DNA from: Lachnospiraceae bacterium
Lineage (GTDB): Bacteria > Bacillota > Clostridia > Lachnospirales > Lachnospiraceae
DNA: 47,721 nucleotides
Direction of reading: 5' to 3'
Assembly (NCBI GenBank): GCA_024697595.1
Contig: JAILFK010000008.1
Span: 87,972-135,692 of the forward strand
Positions within the stretch are counted from its first letter, which is position 1. Each line of letters begins with the position of its first letter. A program made the translations under genes and the position numbers. Of the stretch, positions 23,399 through 31,905 are shown piece after piece. The notes below the pieces were generated by a model. The model did not search any database and was not told the DNA's origin. It saw nothing but the letters and a program-made list of their open reading frames with translations.

Positions 23399-25708
23399 TT
23401 ATAACAACTTCCGATTAATTAATTCCTTCAGCTTGCTTGAACTTGTAGCCTCAGAATATGGGAAGAATACCATCTTCGAACCATGCTCCTCAAGGAATGC
23501 TTTGTCCGCAAGCCAGCCGGGATCATCCTCATAGTCACTGCCCGAAAACTGCACATCAAAACCATACATTTTCCATGCCTCCCGGGTTCCGCCAAAATTC
23601 GGCGGAATCTTCACAACCTCATCCACATATCGGCAAGCCTCCAACATCGTTTTTCGTTCCTCAAAGGGCACAAACGGTGTTGTTTTCTTATAACGCACTA
23701 CACCTTCATCCGTCACAAGGCCGACAATTAAATAGTCACACTGTTCTTTTGCCAGCTTAAACTTTTCCAAATGTCCAACATGGAATAAATCAAATACACC
23801 TGCGATGTAACCAACGTGATATTTCTTCGGTGCTTCCTTATCTATCGGAGTTCCACTTTCTGCTAAGCCGCTTCCCAACGCAGTTTCCTTCCCTCTTCGG
23901 AAACGCTCCCGCATATACCTCTGCGCCGGGTCAAAAATGCCAAAATCGGTCACTCCCATATCTTCTAACTGCTTCTTCACCGACAAGAAATTCTTAATAC
24001 AAATAATCACGCGATAACTGCCCGCTTCTAATTGCTTCAAAATCTCCGGCGAACTAATCTTCACACCATAGAAGTCCTCGCCCTGCACATCTACGCAATT
24101 ATCGACAACCGCAACAACCTCGTAATCGCCGCCGTACATCTGCATAAACTGCTTCGCAAATCGACCACTACCGAAGACAACCACCTTCTTGTCCTCCAGA
24201 CCCTTGAAAATGTTCACAAACCGCTCCATATACTCCTCCGCCGAGAAGTTCATCCTCTGGCGATTGGAATAAACCTTACCAAAATCATGACGCACCTTCG
24301 AGAAATACGGCGCCATCGCCTTCTCATTTCGAAGCTTCGAGATAAACTCCCATTCAAGATCCTGCCACTTCGCGACGTCATCGGTTCCTAAATAACGCTG
24401 ATAGAGCATCGGCAGCGTCACCGTGCCGTCACATTTTTCAATCACCGTTCGCATCGCATAAATCGCGCGATACACCGCTAGTTCCTGCGGATATTCCGTC
24501 GTCTCAAACTCCTGATCAAAAAACAGAAAATGTCCCTGCTCATAAAAACAATTCAACGGCACCAAATCCGGATAACCCGGCATTTCACCAGATTCCCCTC
24601 CTGCGCAATCCGCTCCAGCCCTTTTCACGAGCGCGATAAATTCATCCATCTTCTCCAGGAAATGATTCTCATCCTCTTCCAGAAGTTTCGTTAAATACGC
24701 CTGCGCCGTCGGCGCATCGATATAAGGCATCACGAGCGACTTTTCCTGCAGCTCCATATCGATCACAGGAACGCCACGCGAACGCAGATGCTCGGCGATT
24801 TCTAGCATCTTCTCAATGCGCTTTTCGCCCTCGGCATAGGCTGGAAGCTTCTCCACCATAACTGTCTCTTCCTCGCCGCGTTTTTCGTCCGCATGCGAAG
24901 AAGACTCCCGTTTTCGAATCATCGTAAAGAAGGCATCCTCCCGGTCGCGCCCCATACTGCTAGTAACCTGAAGAATATCCGAAGTATCCACCTCTGTCTC
25001 ACGCCGCGTACAATCAAATACATACGCATTCGCCATAGCGTGCAACATAGCGTTCTGCTGCAGAGAATTATAGACATACTCCTCCTCCAAAAATACTGTG
25101 GAAGGGTTATTAAATGTCGGTAAAATACGGATAGAGAAATCCTCGTTCGACTTGTAATCCTCACGGATTAAGACCTGCATGTTAGACAAATCCGGGAACA
25201 CCGAATAATTCTGCTGCTTTAAACCTGCTGCCGTAAGCATCGAAACAAGGCTCGCCTTATCATAGCAACGACCCACAAACCTGTCCTCACTCTTACTATA
25301 CGCACGACGATAATCCTCGATGCCATCCATGATATTTCCCGTATAGGGATCCTGATCCCCAAAGAAATACCGCGCACCAAAGCGATTATTAAAACCCAAA
25401 AGCATATGTCCCTTCGGCGCTAATTTCTCAGCCAAAACACGCAAAACATCAGCAATGTTCTCCAGCTTCTCAAGCGATGCAATGGAAATGATATAGTCGT
25501 ATTCCTCCTGAGGCGCGAAATCACCAAGCTCCTCCGGCTTTATGCAACGTACGAAAAGCCCACGAATCCGATCATTCTCCGGATCCGTCAACATCTCGTA
25601 AACCGCATCCGTTTCCTCACCGATATACAGGCACTTTACGTCCTCGCTAAACGGATACCACTGCAATATTCCCTTTTGGATTTCTCTAACGCTTGTCTCT
25701 AAATTCAT
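23399..25708 (-). CDS. Four-domain protein: methyltransferase-like, kinase-like, Rossmann module, cytidylyltransferase
   Basis: This 769-residue protein strings together four parts. Residues 1-185 resemble a class I SAM methyltransferase (EEYDYIISIASLEKLENI, GHMLLGFNNRFGARYF), although the glycine-rich loop is weak. Residues 265-460 look like a kinase fold, with DLVPLNCFYEQGHFLFFDQE placed like the D..N..D catalytic region of small-molecule phosphotransferases. Residues 506-600 are the FGSG Rossmann module. Residues 628-769 are a TagD/Tar-type nucleotidyltransferase with AGVFDLFHVGHLEK (HxGH) and YSEATSSSKLK. The last would make a CDP-polyol or similar donor. Base composition is clearly richer in GC than the genes around 27-35 kb. 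Confidence 0.8.
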   Translation of the reverse strand: MNLETSVREIQKGILQWYPFSEDVKCLYIGEETDAVYEMLTDPENDRIRGLFVRCIKPEELGDFAPQEEYDYIISIASLEKLENIADVLRVLAEKLAPKGHMLLGFNNRFGARYFFGDQDPYTGNIMDGIEDYRRAYSKSEDRFVGRCYDKASLVSMLTAAGLKQQNYSVFPDLSNMQVLIREDYKSNEDFSIRILPTFNNPSTVFLEEEYVYNSLQQNAMLHAMANAYVFDCTRRETEVDTSDILQVTSSMGRDREDAFFTMIRKRESSSHADEKRGEEETVMVEKLPAYAEGEKRIEKMLEIAEHLRSRGVPVIDMELQEKSLVMPYIDAPTAQAYLTKLLEEDENHFLEKMDEFIALVKRAGADCAGGESGEMPGYPDLVPLNCFYEQGHFLFFDQEFETTEYPQELAVYRAIYAMRTVIEKCDGTVTLPMLYQRYLGTDDVAKWQDLEWEFISKLRNEKAMAPYFSKVRHDFGKVYSNRQRMNFSAEEYMERFVNIFKGLEDKKVVVFGSGRFAKQFMQMYGGDYEVVAVVDNCVDVQGEDFYGVKISSPEILKQLEAGSYRVIICIKNFLSVKKQLEDMGVTDFGIFDPAQRYMRERFRRGKETALGSGLAESGTPIDKEAPKKYHVGYIAGVFDLFHVGHLEKFKLAKEQCDYLIVGLVTDEGVVRYKKTTPFVPFEERKTMLEACRYVDEVVKIPPNFGGTREAWKMYGFDVQFSGSDYEDDPGWLADKAFLEEHGSKMVFFPYSEATSSSKLKELINRKLL

Positions 25709-25737
25709 AATGTTTCCTATATACTCTTATATACTTT

Positions 25738-27051
25738 TCAATTCTTATATTCCAAAATCTGTGTCGCAGCGACACCCATATCCACAAGCTGCTTACGAAT
25801 TTCATCTGCATGAAACTTATTTGCTATGATAACTCTGGCATTTTCTCCAACTATTTGATTGGTTGGCAATAACACATCATAACCGGCGATCTGCTTATTC
25901 TCATCCGCTCCATTGTCCAAGAAACCAGTAATCTGAACTCCGCAAGAATCCAACAAACGAAGCGCGTTCATGCCGTAATTACCAGCTCCAAAAATGTAAA
26001 TCGGTTCTTTAATATAGCTAAGCTCTGTCCACTGTCTTCTCTGCTCAAATTTCATACGAACGTACTTTTCCATTTCTCCCGGAATGTCTTTTTGAATGCG
26101 ACGGAACTGAAGGAACTTATCCTCTCCTAAATCCTGACAAATCATTTCTTCGGAAATGATACCGCTCTGGATTGCATCATCAATATGATTTACAATCCAT
26201 TGCGCGCAATCCAATATATTCTCATCCGATGCCGCTGTAAGCGCATCTAGCTGCCCAAATTCACCGATAAAAGCACTGAGCATCGCTTCATATACCCCTG
26301 GCATAAAAAGCTCGTACTCGTCCTGTAAATGCAACAATCGCTCAAATTCATTTCTATTATAGATGATTCCCTTACCAGAATTCACCGATGACTGCTCTCT
26401 GCCAACACGATAACGATATAAGGAGTCCGGAAGATACAGTGCACGCTTTGCACGGGAATGTAAGATCTGTCCAAAACCGATATCCTGGTAGGCCGCTCCT
26501 GGGGACTCATTGAAATAAATTTTGTTGTTGATTAGAAATTCGCGATTGTAGATACCTTTCCAGACATAGTAATCGTATATACTTATATCCGTCCTCTTTG
26601 TAACATCCATCACGCAGTTATAATCTAACTGCTTCGAAGGAAATCTCATTTTCTTAAAGAGTTTCTGTTTATTTGATAAAACAAAGAAAAGGTCATAATC
26701 CGCTTTTACATATTCAACATGCTTTTCTTCAGCCGCATCATATAACACTTCATACATATCTTCACGTATAAAATCATCCGTCTCCAGAATAGCAACATAC
26801 TTACTGCTTGCTTCTTTTATGCCTAAATTCACTTGATATCCATAACTACGTTTCTCAGAAAGAATGACACGAATATTGGAATGCTTTGCAGCATAAAACA
26901 ACGCCAATTCCCGCGTCCCATCTGTAGAACCAGCATCCACAATCAACACCTCTAAATCCTTAAAAATCGTTTGATTAACGACACTATCGATACATTCTTT
27001 AAAATACTGCACCACATTTAAGCATGGCATAATAACAGTAACTTTTTTCAA
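25738..27051 (-). CDS. Glycosyltransferase family 2 with C-terminal Rossmann (FGAG) module
   Basis: This protein has 437 residues from the TTG at 27051. I chose TTG because GGAGGA lies six bases upstream and the product then begins with the canonical VTVIMPCLNVVQYFKECIDS; an ATG at 27090 would overlap the upstream gene by 26 bases. Residues 1-215 are the GT-A domain with VDAGSTDGTREL and ILETDDFIREDMYE. A YRYRVGREQSS segment follows near residue 220. The final 100 residues begin PIYIFGAGNYGMNALRLL, the shared module. It probably adds a sugar to a lipid- or protein-linked acceptor in the cytoplasm. Confidence 0.85.
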   Translation of the reverse strand: MKKVTVIMPCLNVVQYFKECIDSVVNQTIFKDLEVLIVDAGSTDGTRELALFYAAKHSNIRVILSEKRSYGYQVNLGIKEASSKYVAILETDDFIREDMYEVLYDAAEEKHVEYVKADYDLFFVLSNKQKLFKKMRFPSKQLDYNCVMDVTKRTDISIYDYYVWKGIYNREFLINNKIYFNESPGAAYQDIGFGQILHSRAKRALYLPDSLYRYRVGREQSSVNSGKGIIYNRNEFERLLHLQDEYELFMPGVYEAMLSAFIGEFGQLDALTAASDENILDCAQWIVNHIDDAIQSGIISEEMICQDLGEDKFLQFRRIQKDIPGEMEKYVRMKFEQRRQWTELSYIKEPIYIFGAGNYGMNALRLLDSCGVQITGFLDNGADENKQIAGYDVLLPTNQIVGENARVIIANKFHADEIRKQLVDMGVAATQILEYKN

Positions 27052-27064
27052 ATCGTGTCCTCCA

Positions 27065-28255
27065 CTAGCTATCTTTCCCGTAGGAACCATTAAAATCTGT
27101 TTGTATAATAGACAATTCTTTAACAGTATAATTTGTCTTCAACAGCCATACATTAAACAATCGTTCTGCCCAAAAACCTAGTATACGCTTACTATATGGA
27201 CTCCATTCCTTTTTAATTTCTACATGTTCAATCATATAAAATAATATAGGAAACAGCCACGAACAATACTCCTCCAGATGCTTCCTACGCATAATGAACA
27301 TATTACAAGGATACATTGATTTGGCACTTAAAAATGTTTCAAGAACCATTAAATCACATTCATTTTGCAAACTTATGGCCTTTTTCAATATATCAATTGT
27401 CTCCTCAACACATTCTTGACCAGCAGTCATCCTTAACTGCTCAAGATTAGAATATCCTGTATGATAAACTGATTCTGCAACAATAACATCTGTATATTTT
27501 AATAGCTGACAAGCTTCCCACTTCATCACCGGTATATCCGGATTAACTACTGATGAAAAAAATCTCCTATAATGACTTAATCCAACAATATCACTTGTAT
27601 CATTTTTCCAAATCCAATACAGTGCCGTACATTCATTAATCAATGCATTATACTTAGAAATATTATCTCCACTACTATCAACTATTCCATTCTTAAATTT
27701 TGTACTAATATCTCCAACCCAAACAGTTTTATAATCCTCTGAATTTAACACTTTATAAGGCTTATGTGCTACAACAAAGTTACAATATGATCTACGAAGT
27801 TTGCTAACATTTAACCAAACTCCATTACAATTAAATACATCCCTCCTTAGAGGGTTCCTATTCATTGTAGAATTTATTTCACAACCTTTTGGCAGCTCAA
27901 TCAATTGCTTCGCAGTTTTTCTATTCGAATTAATAAAAAAAACCGATTTTTCCCAATTCTTTACTAATTTTTCCCCATTAAGCACATATTTATAATATTC
28001 CAGATCAATTACGATCTTCCAATCCACATGATAATTTAAAACTAATTCTGAACATATCTCTAAATAATATTTAGAAGAAGTAACCACTATCAAATCATAC
28101 TGAATTTCATTTAATTTTTCCAGTGTTATAAATCTATATGAAGTCAAAGCTTTATTAGCAATATCCTTATCACACACCGCTACTATATCATCCGATTGAA
28201 ATAATGCTTCATTCCTCTTATATTTATTTCCCAAACCGTATATAACTATCTTCAT
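27065..28255 (-). CDS. DUF4422 glycosyltransferase-like protein with N-terminal Rossmann module
   Basis: In this 396-residue protein residues 1-105 begin MKIVIYGLGNKYKRNEAL and form a Rossmann-like unit related to the module of the neighbouring proteins, here at the N-terminus. Residues 155-390 match DUF4422, a family of predicted exopolysaccharide glycosyltransferases: NFVVAHKPYKVL, NISKYNALINECTALYWIWK, IVGLSHYRRFF and YPCNMFIMRRKHLEEYCSWL. The region is strongly AT-rich. It overlaps the alternative, rejected start of the GT2 gene downstream. Acceptor and donor are unknown. Confidence 0.82.
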   Translation of the reverse strand: MKIVIYGLGNKYKRNEALFQSDDIVAVCDKDIANKALTSYRFITLEKLNEIQYDLIVVTSSKYYLEICSELVLNYHVDWKIVIDLEYYKYVLNGEKLVKNWEKSVFFINSNRKTAKQLIELPKGCEINSTMNRNPLRRDVFNCNGVWLNVSKLRRSYCNFVVAHKPYKVLNSEDYKTVWVGDISTKFKNGIVDSSGDNISKYNALINECTALYWIWKNDTSDIVGLSHYRRFFSSVVNPDIPVMKWEACQLLKYTDVIVAESVYHTGYSNLEQLRMTAGQECVEETIDILKKAISLQNECDLMVLETFLSAKSMYPCNMFIMRRKHLEEYCSWLFPILFYMIEHVEIKKEWSPYSKRILGFWAERLFNVWLLKTNYTVKELSIIQTDFNGSYGKDS

Positions 28256-28289
28256 TTTATCCTTGCTCCATATTACTCATCATTATGCA

Positions 28290-29501
28290 TTATACATCCG
28301 GAAAAAATGTAATGTAATTATCAATACCTCTACTTATAAATGTACTAATTACCTCATCTAACAAACTTGCACCCACTGATATAATTATCCCAACATTATC
28401 AACCTCTTTTACTTCATCAAGACTAATTATTGGTAAATCAAATAACTTCCCTTCCTTATTTATATCAATAAATGCAACAGGATATACTTCCAAAACCTCT
28501 CTCATATATTTAAAACAGGACTTTCCAACTTTTCCTGCTCCATATATATATATCACTTCATAATTATCACAAAAATCCTTTAAACGACTATAAGCAGCTT
28601 CTTCATGAATTAACTGATATGGATAAATAATCCCCTTTTCTTCATTCACTGTATTCCACATACTTCCAATCATCCTATCCATTCTGGATAGATACGACGA
28701 TGCAAAAGAATCATTCATAATCATACATGTACTATAACCTGCATCTTCAGCAACATATGGAAATATTCTTTCGATTGCATGACTAATAGTCCCATCATCT
28801 GGTAAGGGTTCCTCTGGGAAATCTTCTAAACTCCATTTTTTTGAATAAAGCTTTAACAGCGCTTTCGTTCTACACCAAAAAACCGTTCCATATGATACTG
28901 GCGGAATATTCCTAGATATACTGCAATGAATCCCTAATTCATCTATAAGGCAAGTTGTAATATCATAATTATTCCCCCATCCAGCGTCTGGTGACAAATA
29001 ACCAAGCAATCCCGTATTACCAATATTTAAAACCGGTAGTGCCAATCCAATCTCTTTATGTTCTTCAAACATATTTATTACATTATTAATATATTGATTA
29101 CTAATAACTGTATTATCCCACATGGCTTTTGTCCAATAATAAATATCTTTTTCCGTATGTGATACCTTATGTTTCTTATCATGTAAAAAAGCAATGTATT
29201 CATTTTCAAAGAAAAAATCTCGTGCAGTGACTAATAATGCGGATATATCACGTCCTCTATTTTCTTTTCTTACGCATGACACATTTGGATATTCTTCATG
29301 ATAAAATTCAAAATATGAACATATATCTTCTCGTGATGAAATTATCAACACCCGAATGTGCATCGGAATCTCTTTAATATAGTTTGTATACCATTCGATA
29401 TCCTCTATATAATAGAGATATATTACAACCCCAACCTTAGGTAGATAATTATTTTTTTTCTTTACATAATCCAAAGGAAATATATAATAATTCTTCTTCA
29501 T
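28290..29501 (-). CDS. RgpF-like (rhamnan synthesis F) glycosyltransferase with C-terminal Rossmann module
   Basis: This protein has 403 residues from the ATG at 29501. An in-frame ATG at 29624 would overlap the upstream gene by 95 bases and adds a basic, unconserved stretch, so I reject it; the ribosome binding site for 29501 is weak. Residues 1-285 fit the rhamnan synthesis F family (PF05045): VGVVIYLYYIEDIEWY, ENRGRDISALLV, YIAFLHDKKH and VFWCRTKALLKLY. Residues 300-403 are the shared module, starting EVIYIYGAGKVGKSCFKYM. In streptococci RgpF extends rhamnose-glucose wall polysaccharide; the sugar here is unknown. Very AT-rich. Confidence 0.8.
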   Translation of the reverse strand: MKKNYYIFPLDYVKKKNNYLPKVGVVIYLYYIEDIEWYTNYIKEIPMHIRVLIISSREDICSYFEFYHEEYPNVSCVRKENRGRDISALLVTARDFFFENEYIAFLHDKKHKVSHTEKDIYYWTKAMWDNTVISNQYINNVINMFEEHKEIGLALPVLNIGNTGLLGYLSPDAGWGNNYDITTCLIDELGIHCSISRNIPPVSYGTVFWCRTKALLKLYSKKWSLEDFPEEPLPDDGTISHAIERIFPYVAEDAGYSTCMIMNDSFASSYLSRMDRMIGSMWNTVNEEKGIIYPYQLIHEEAAYSRLKDFCDNYEVIYIYGAGKVGKSCFKYMREVLEVYPVAFIDINKEGKLFDLPIISLDEVKEVDNVGIIISVGASLLDEVISTFISRGIDNYITFFPDV

Positions 29502-29529
29502 TTTACTTGTACCATTATTTGCATTATTC

Positions 29530-30663
29530 TTAATGATTACTCTTTGCCATTTCTTTATACAAATTGAGAATTGACTCTGTCGGGAAATGAATATTTTTTT
29601 TGATTGTCTTTTCAATCTCTTCATATTCGTATATTGGAGTAACTATTATTATGTCAACATAATCTAATCTATCATTTATAGCTTTAATGTTCTTATCACT
29701 TCTTTCTATGACTGACATCTTATCATCAATAATATACTTGATATTTATATTAGCACTATCTAATTGTTTTTCTAACATTTTTCCTATAATACCATATCCA
29801 TAAATCGCCACTTCATTCCATCTTTTTTTCACAAAATAATCACTAATAATATCTTTATCTATAGTTTTATTTAATTCAAAAACCTCATTATAACAACTAT
29901 ATTTATAGTATTTATCATTTAACCTTTTTTTTATCTTTTTCTTACTATCTTCATTTACCTTTTTCTGTTTCTCTATAATTGTGACACATTCAGCTATAGA
30001 CTCTGCCATTTCTCCATAATTAAAGGACGCATTAGCGTCATGTTCTATATGCTTATAATATATTTCATCACAAATCACAATCTTCTTATGGTCAATCATT
30101 AACATAATCCATAGTAACAAATCATCGCACCCATTATGTTCTAATGGATGATCTATCCATTCTACTGGTATTTCATTTTTTTTGATAATTAGTTGCCCTG
30201 TCGAAACAAGCGGATAACCATATTTAATATAATCTTTTTCATTGGTAAATCTTTTTTTTGACTTTATCTCTTCTGAAAATACTTCTTTTACACCACGCCA
30301 ATATCCATTACACGCAATACCAGAAACATTTTCACCGCTTTTTTTTTCAATTATCGAGAAAAAAAGCGGTTCGATGCTGTCATCTTGATCTAAAAATAAA
30401 ATCCATTTACCTCTCGCTTTTTTTAAACCATCAACTCTTGACTGATGAATACCCTGATTAACAGAATGCTTAATTATTTTTATATAATTCCCCTTTTCCT
30501 CAATATAACTATCTACAAAATCGTTATCTTCTGGGTAATCATTAACAAATATAATCTCTACTCTTTTATCGACATTAGCATTACGAATCATTTTTATTTT
30601 TTCATCAATATATCTAATACCTTTATATAATGGTATTATTACACTGACATCTACTACACACAT
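29530..30663 (-). CDS. Glycosyltransferase family 2 with C-terminal Rossmann module
   Basis: In this 377-residue protein residues 1-240 are a GT-A fold with VSVIIPLYKGIRYIDEKI, IIFVNDYPEDND and the metal motif LFLDQDDSIEPLF. Residues 270-377 begin NEVAIYGYGIIGKMLEKQL and carry the recurrent module, ending near PTESILNLYKEMAKSNH. Composition is extreme: the 60 bases starting at 29881 contain only 10 G or C. It lies 12 bases after the next GT2 gene and appears translationally close-packed with it. The donor is not predictable. Confidence 0.84.
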   Translation of the reverse strand: MCVVDVSVIIPLYKGIRYIDEKIKMIRNANVDKRVEIIFVNDYPEDNDFVDSYIEEKGNYIKIIKHSVNQGIHQSRVDGLKKARGKWILFLDQDDSIEPLFFSIIEKKSGENVSGIACNGYWRGVKEVFSEEIKSKKRFTNEKDYIKYGYPLVSTGQLIIKKNEIPVEWIDHPLEHNGCDDLLLWIMLMIDHKKIVICDEIYYKHIEHDANASFNYGEMAESIAECVTIIEKQKKVNEDSKKKIKKRLNDKYYKYSCYNEVFELNKTIDKDIISDYFVKKRWNEVAIYGYGIIGKMLEKQLDSANINIKYIIDDKMSVIERSDKNIKAINDRLDYVDIIIVTPIYEYEEIEKTIKKNIHFPTESILNLYKEMAKSNH

Positions 30664-30675
30664 AATTCTTTATCC

Positions 30676-31869
30676 CTAATAAATATATTTATCAACATTC
30701 TCTATTATATTATCACTGACACATCGTATTTTCTCATCTTGTATGCCATATGCGATTAAATCTTTTTTTGCACTTTCAAACGCATCTCGTCTAATAATTG
30801 CAACTAACAAATAATCATATTCCATATTTTTCAACTCTTCAGGAGACTGTAATTCATTATTATCTAATTTATCATAATCCCGATCAACCCATCCAACTAC
30901 TCTTATTAATTCTAAACTTTTCAAATATTTCATCAAAACAATACCAGTTTGCCCTGCGCCATAAACAATCACTTTACTTCCATATTCCACTCCGCCATAC
31001 AAATTTAATAAAGTCTCTTGATTATAATCAAAATATTGCGGTTCCTTCATAGCCAACGTGTATAACAAATATATTTTTATATGCTGGCTATAGTCATAAT
31101 CTTTTGCTGCCATTTTGAATGTTTCTTCCCAAACAGGCAAAAATTCTGTAATAGTTTCTCTAAAATTTGTTTCTTTTAAACTATGCTTTAATGAATCATG
31201 ACGTATTCGATAATGATATAAACAATCCTGAATAACAGCTAAATTACCACCATCTATTAACGCTGGTATCGATACGAAAGAATCATCACTTAAAGTTGTA
31301 TTTAATCCATCCCTTAACTGATACTTTTTTATAATCTCACTAGAAAATATTTTATCCCCTAAACTCGTTGATACGCTACTTCTATAAAACTCACCCGTGT
31401 ATAATATTTTATCTCTAAGTTTTTCAGAAAATTTTCTTTTATTATATATACCTTCCTCTAAATATGGTCTTCTATATCGTTCCCTCTCTTCATAATTTTC
31501 TACTATTCCGCATACGACACAATTTATTTTCTCTTGACTTTTTTCTATGACATGTACCATCTTCTCATACATGTCAGGTTCAACCCAATCATCGCCATCT
31601 ACATACCCAATATAGTCACCTGTAGCACTTTTAACACCCGCTTTTCTTGCACTATCTAGACCACCATTCTCCTTATGAATCACTATTACTCTATTATCTT
31701 TTTCAGAATATAAGTCACACAAAAAGCTGCTGTCATCTGTTGACCCATCATCCACAAGAATCACTTCTATATTTTCATATGTTTGCTCTAATATACTATC
31801 TATACATTTTTTTAAATAATTACCTACATTATATATAGGAACTATAATACTTATCACTAATTCATTCAT
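30676..31869 (-). CDS. Glycosyltransferase family 2 with C-terminal Rossmann module
   Basis: In this 397-residue protein the GT-A domain shows VISIIVPIYNVGNYLKKCID, LVDDGSTDDSSFLCD, KENGGLDSARKAG and GYVDGDDWVEPDMYE, the classic EpsJ/capsule type. The linker has LYHYRIRHDSLKHS. The C-terminal 110 residues start SKVIVYGAGQTGIVLMKYL and are the same module as in the six following proteins. GAGG lies seven bases before the ATG. It is the first of the seven module-bearing genes in transcription order. Confidence 0.87.
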   Translation of the reverse strand: MNELVISIIVPIYNVGNYLKKCIDSILEQTYENIEVILVDDGSTDDSSFLCDLYSEKDNRVIVIHKENGGLDSARKAGVKSATGDYIGYVDGDDWVEPDMYEKMVHVIEKSQEKINCVVCGIVENYEERERYRRPYLEEGIYNKRKFSEKLRDKILYTGEFYRSSVSTSLGDKIFSSEIIKKYQLRDGLNTTLSDDSFVSIPALIDGGNLAVIQDCLYHYRIRHDSLKHSLKETNFRETITEFLPVWEETFKMAAKDYDYSQHIKIYLLYTLAMKEPQYFDYNQETLLNLYGGVEYGSKVIVYGAGQTGIVLMKYLKSLELIRVVGWVDRDYDKLDNNELQSPEELKNMEYDYLLVAIIRRDAFESAKKDLIAYGIQDEKIRCVSDNIIENVDKYIY

Positions 31870-31905
31870 TCTTCCACCTCATGATATTTTGTTTAAAATC
31901 CATTT

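Noticed and set aside
29502..29624. Longer N-terminus for the RgpF-like protein
   Set aside because: It would overlap the preceding gene by 95 bases and add a basic stretch without family similarity; the ATG at 29501 starts at the conserved domain.
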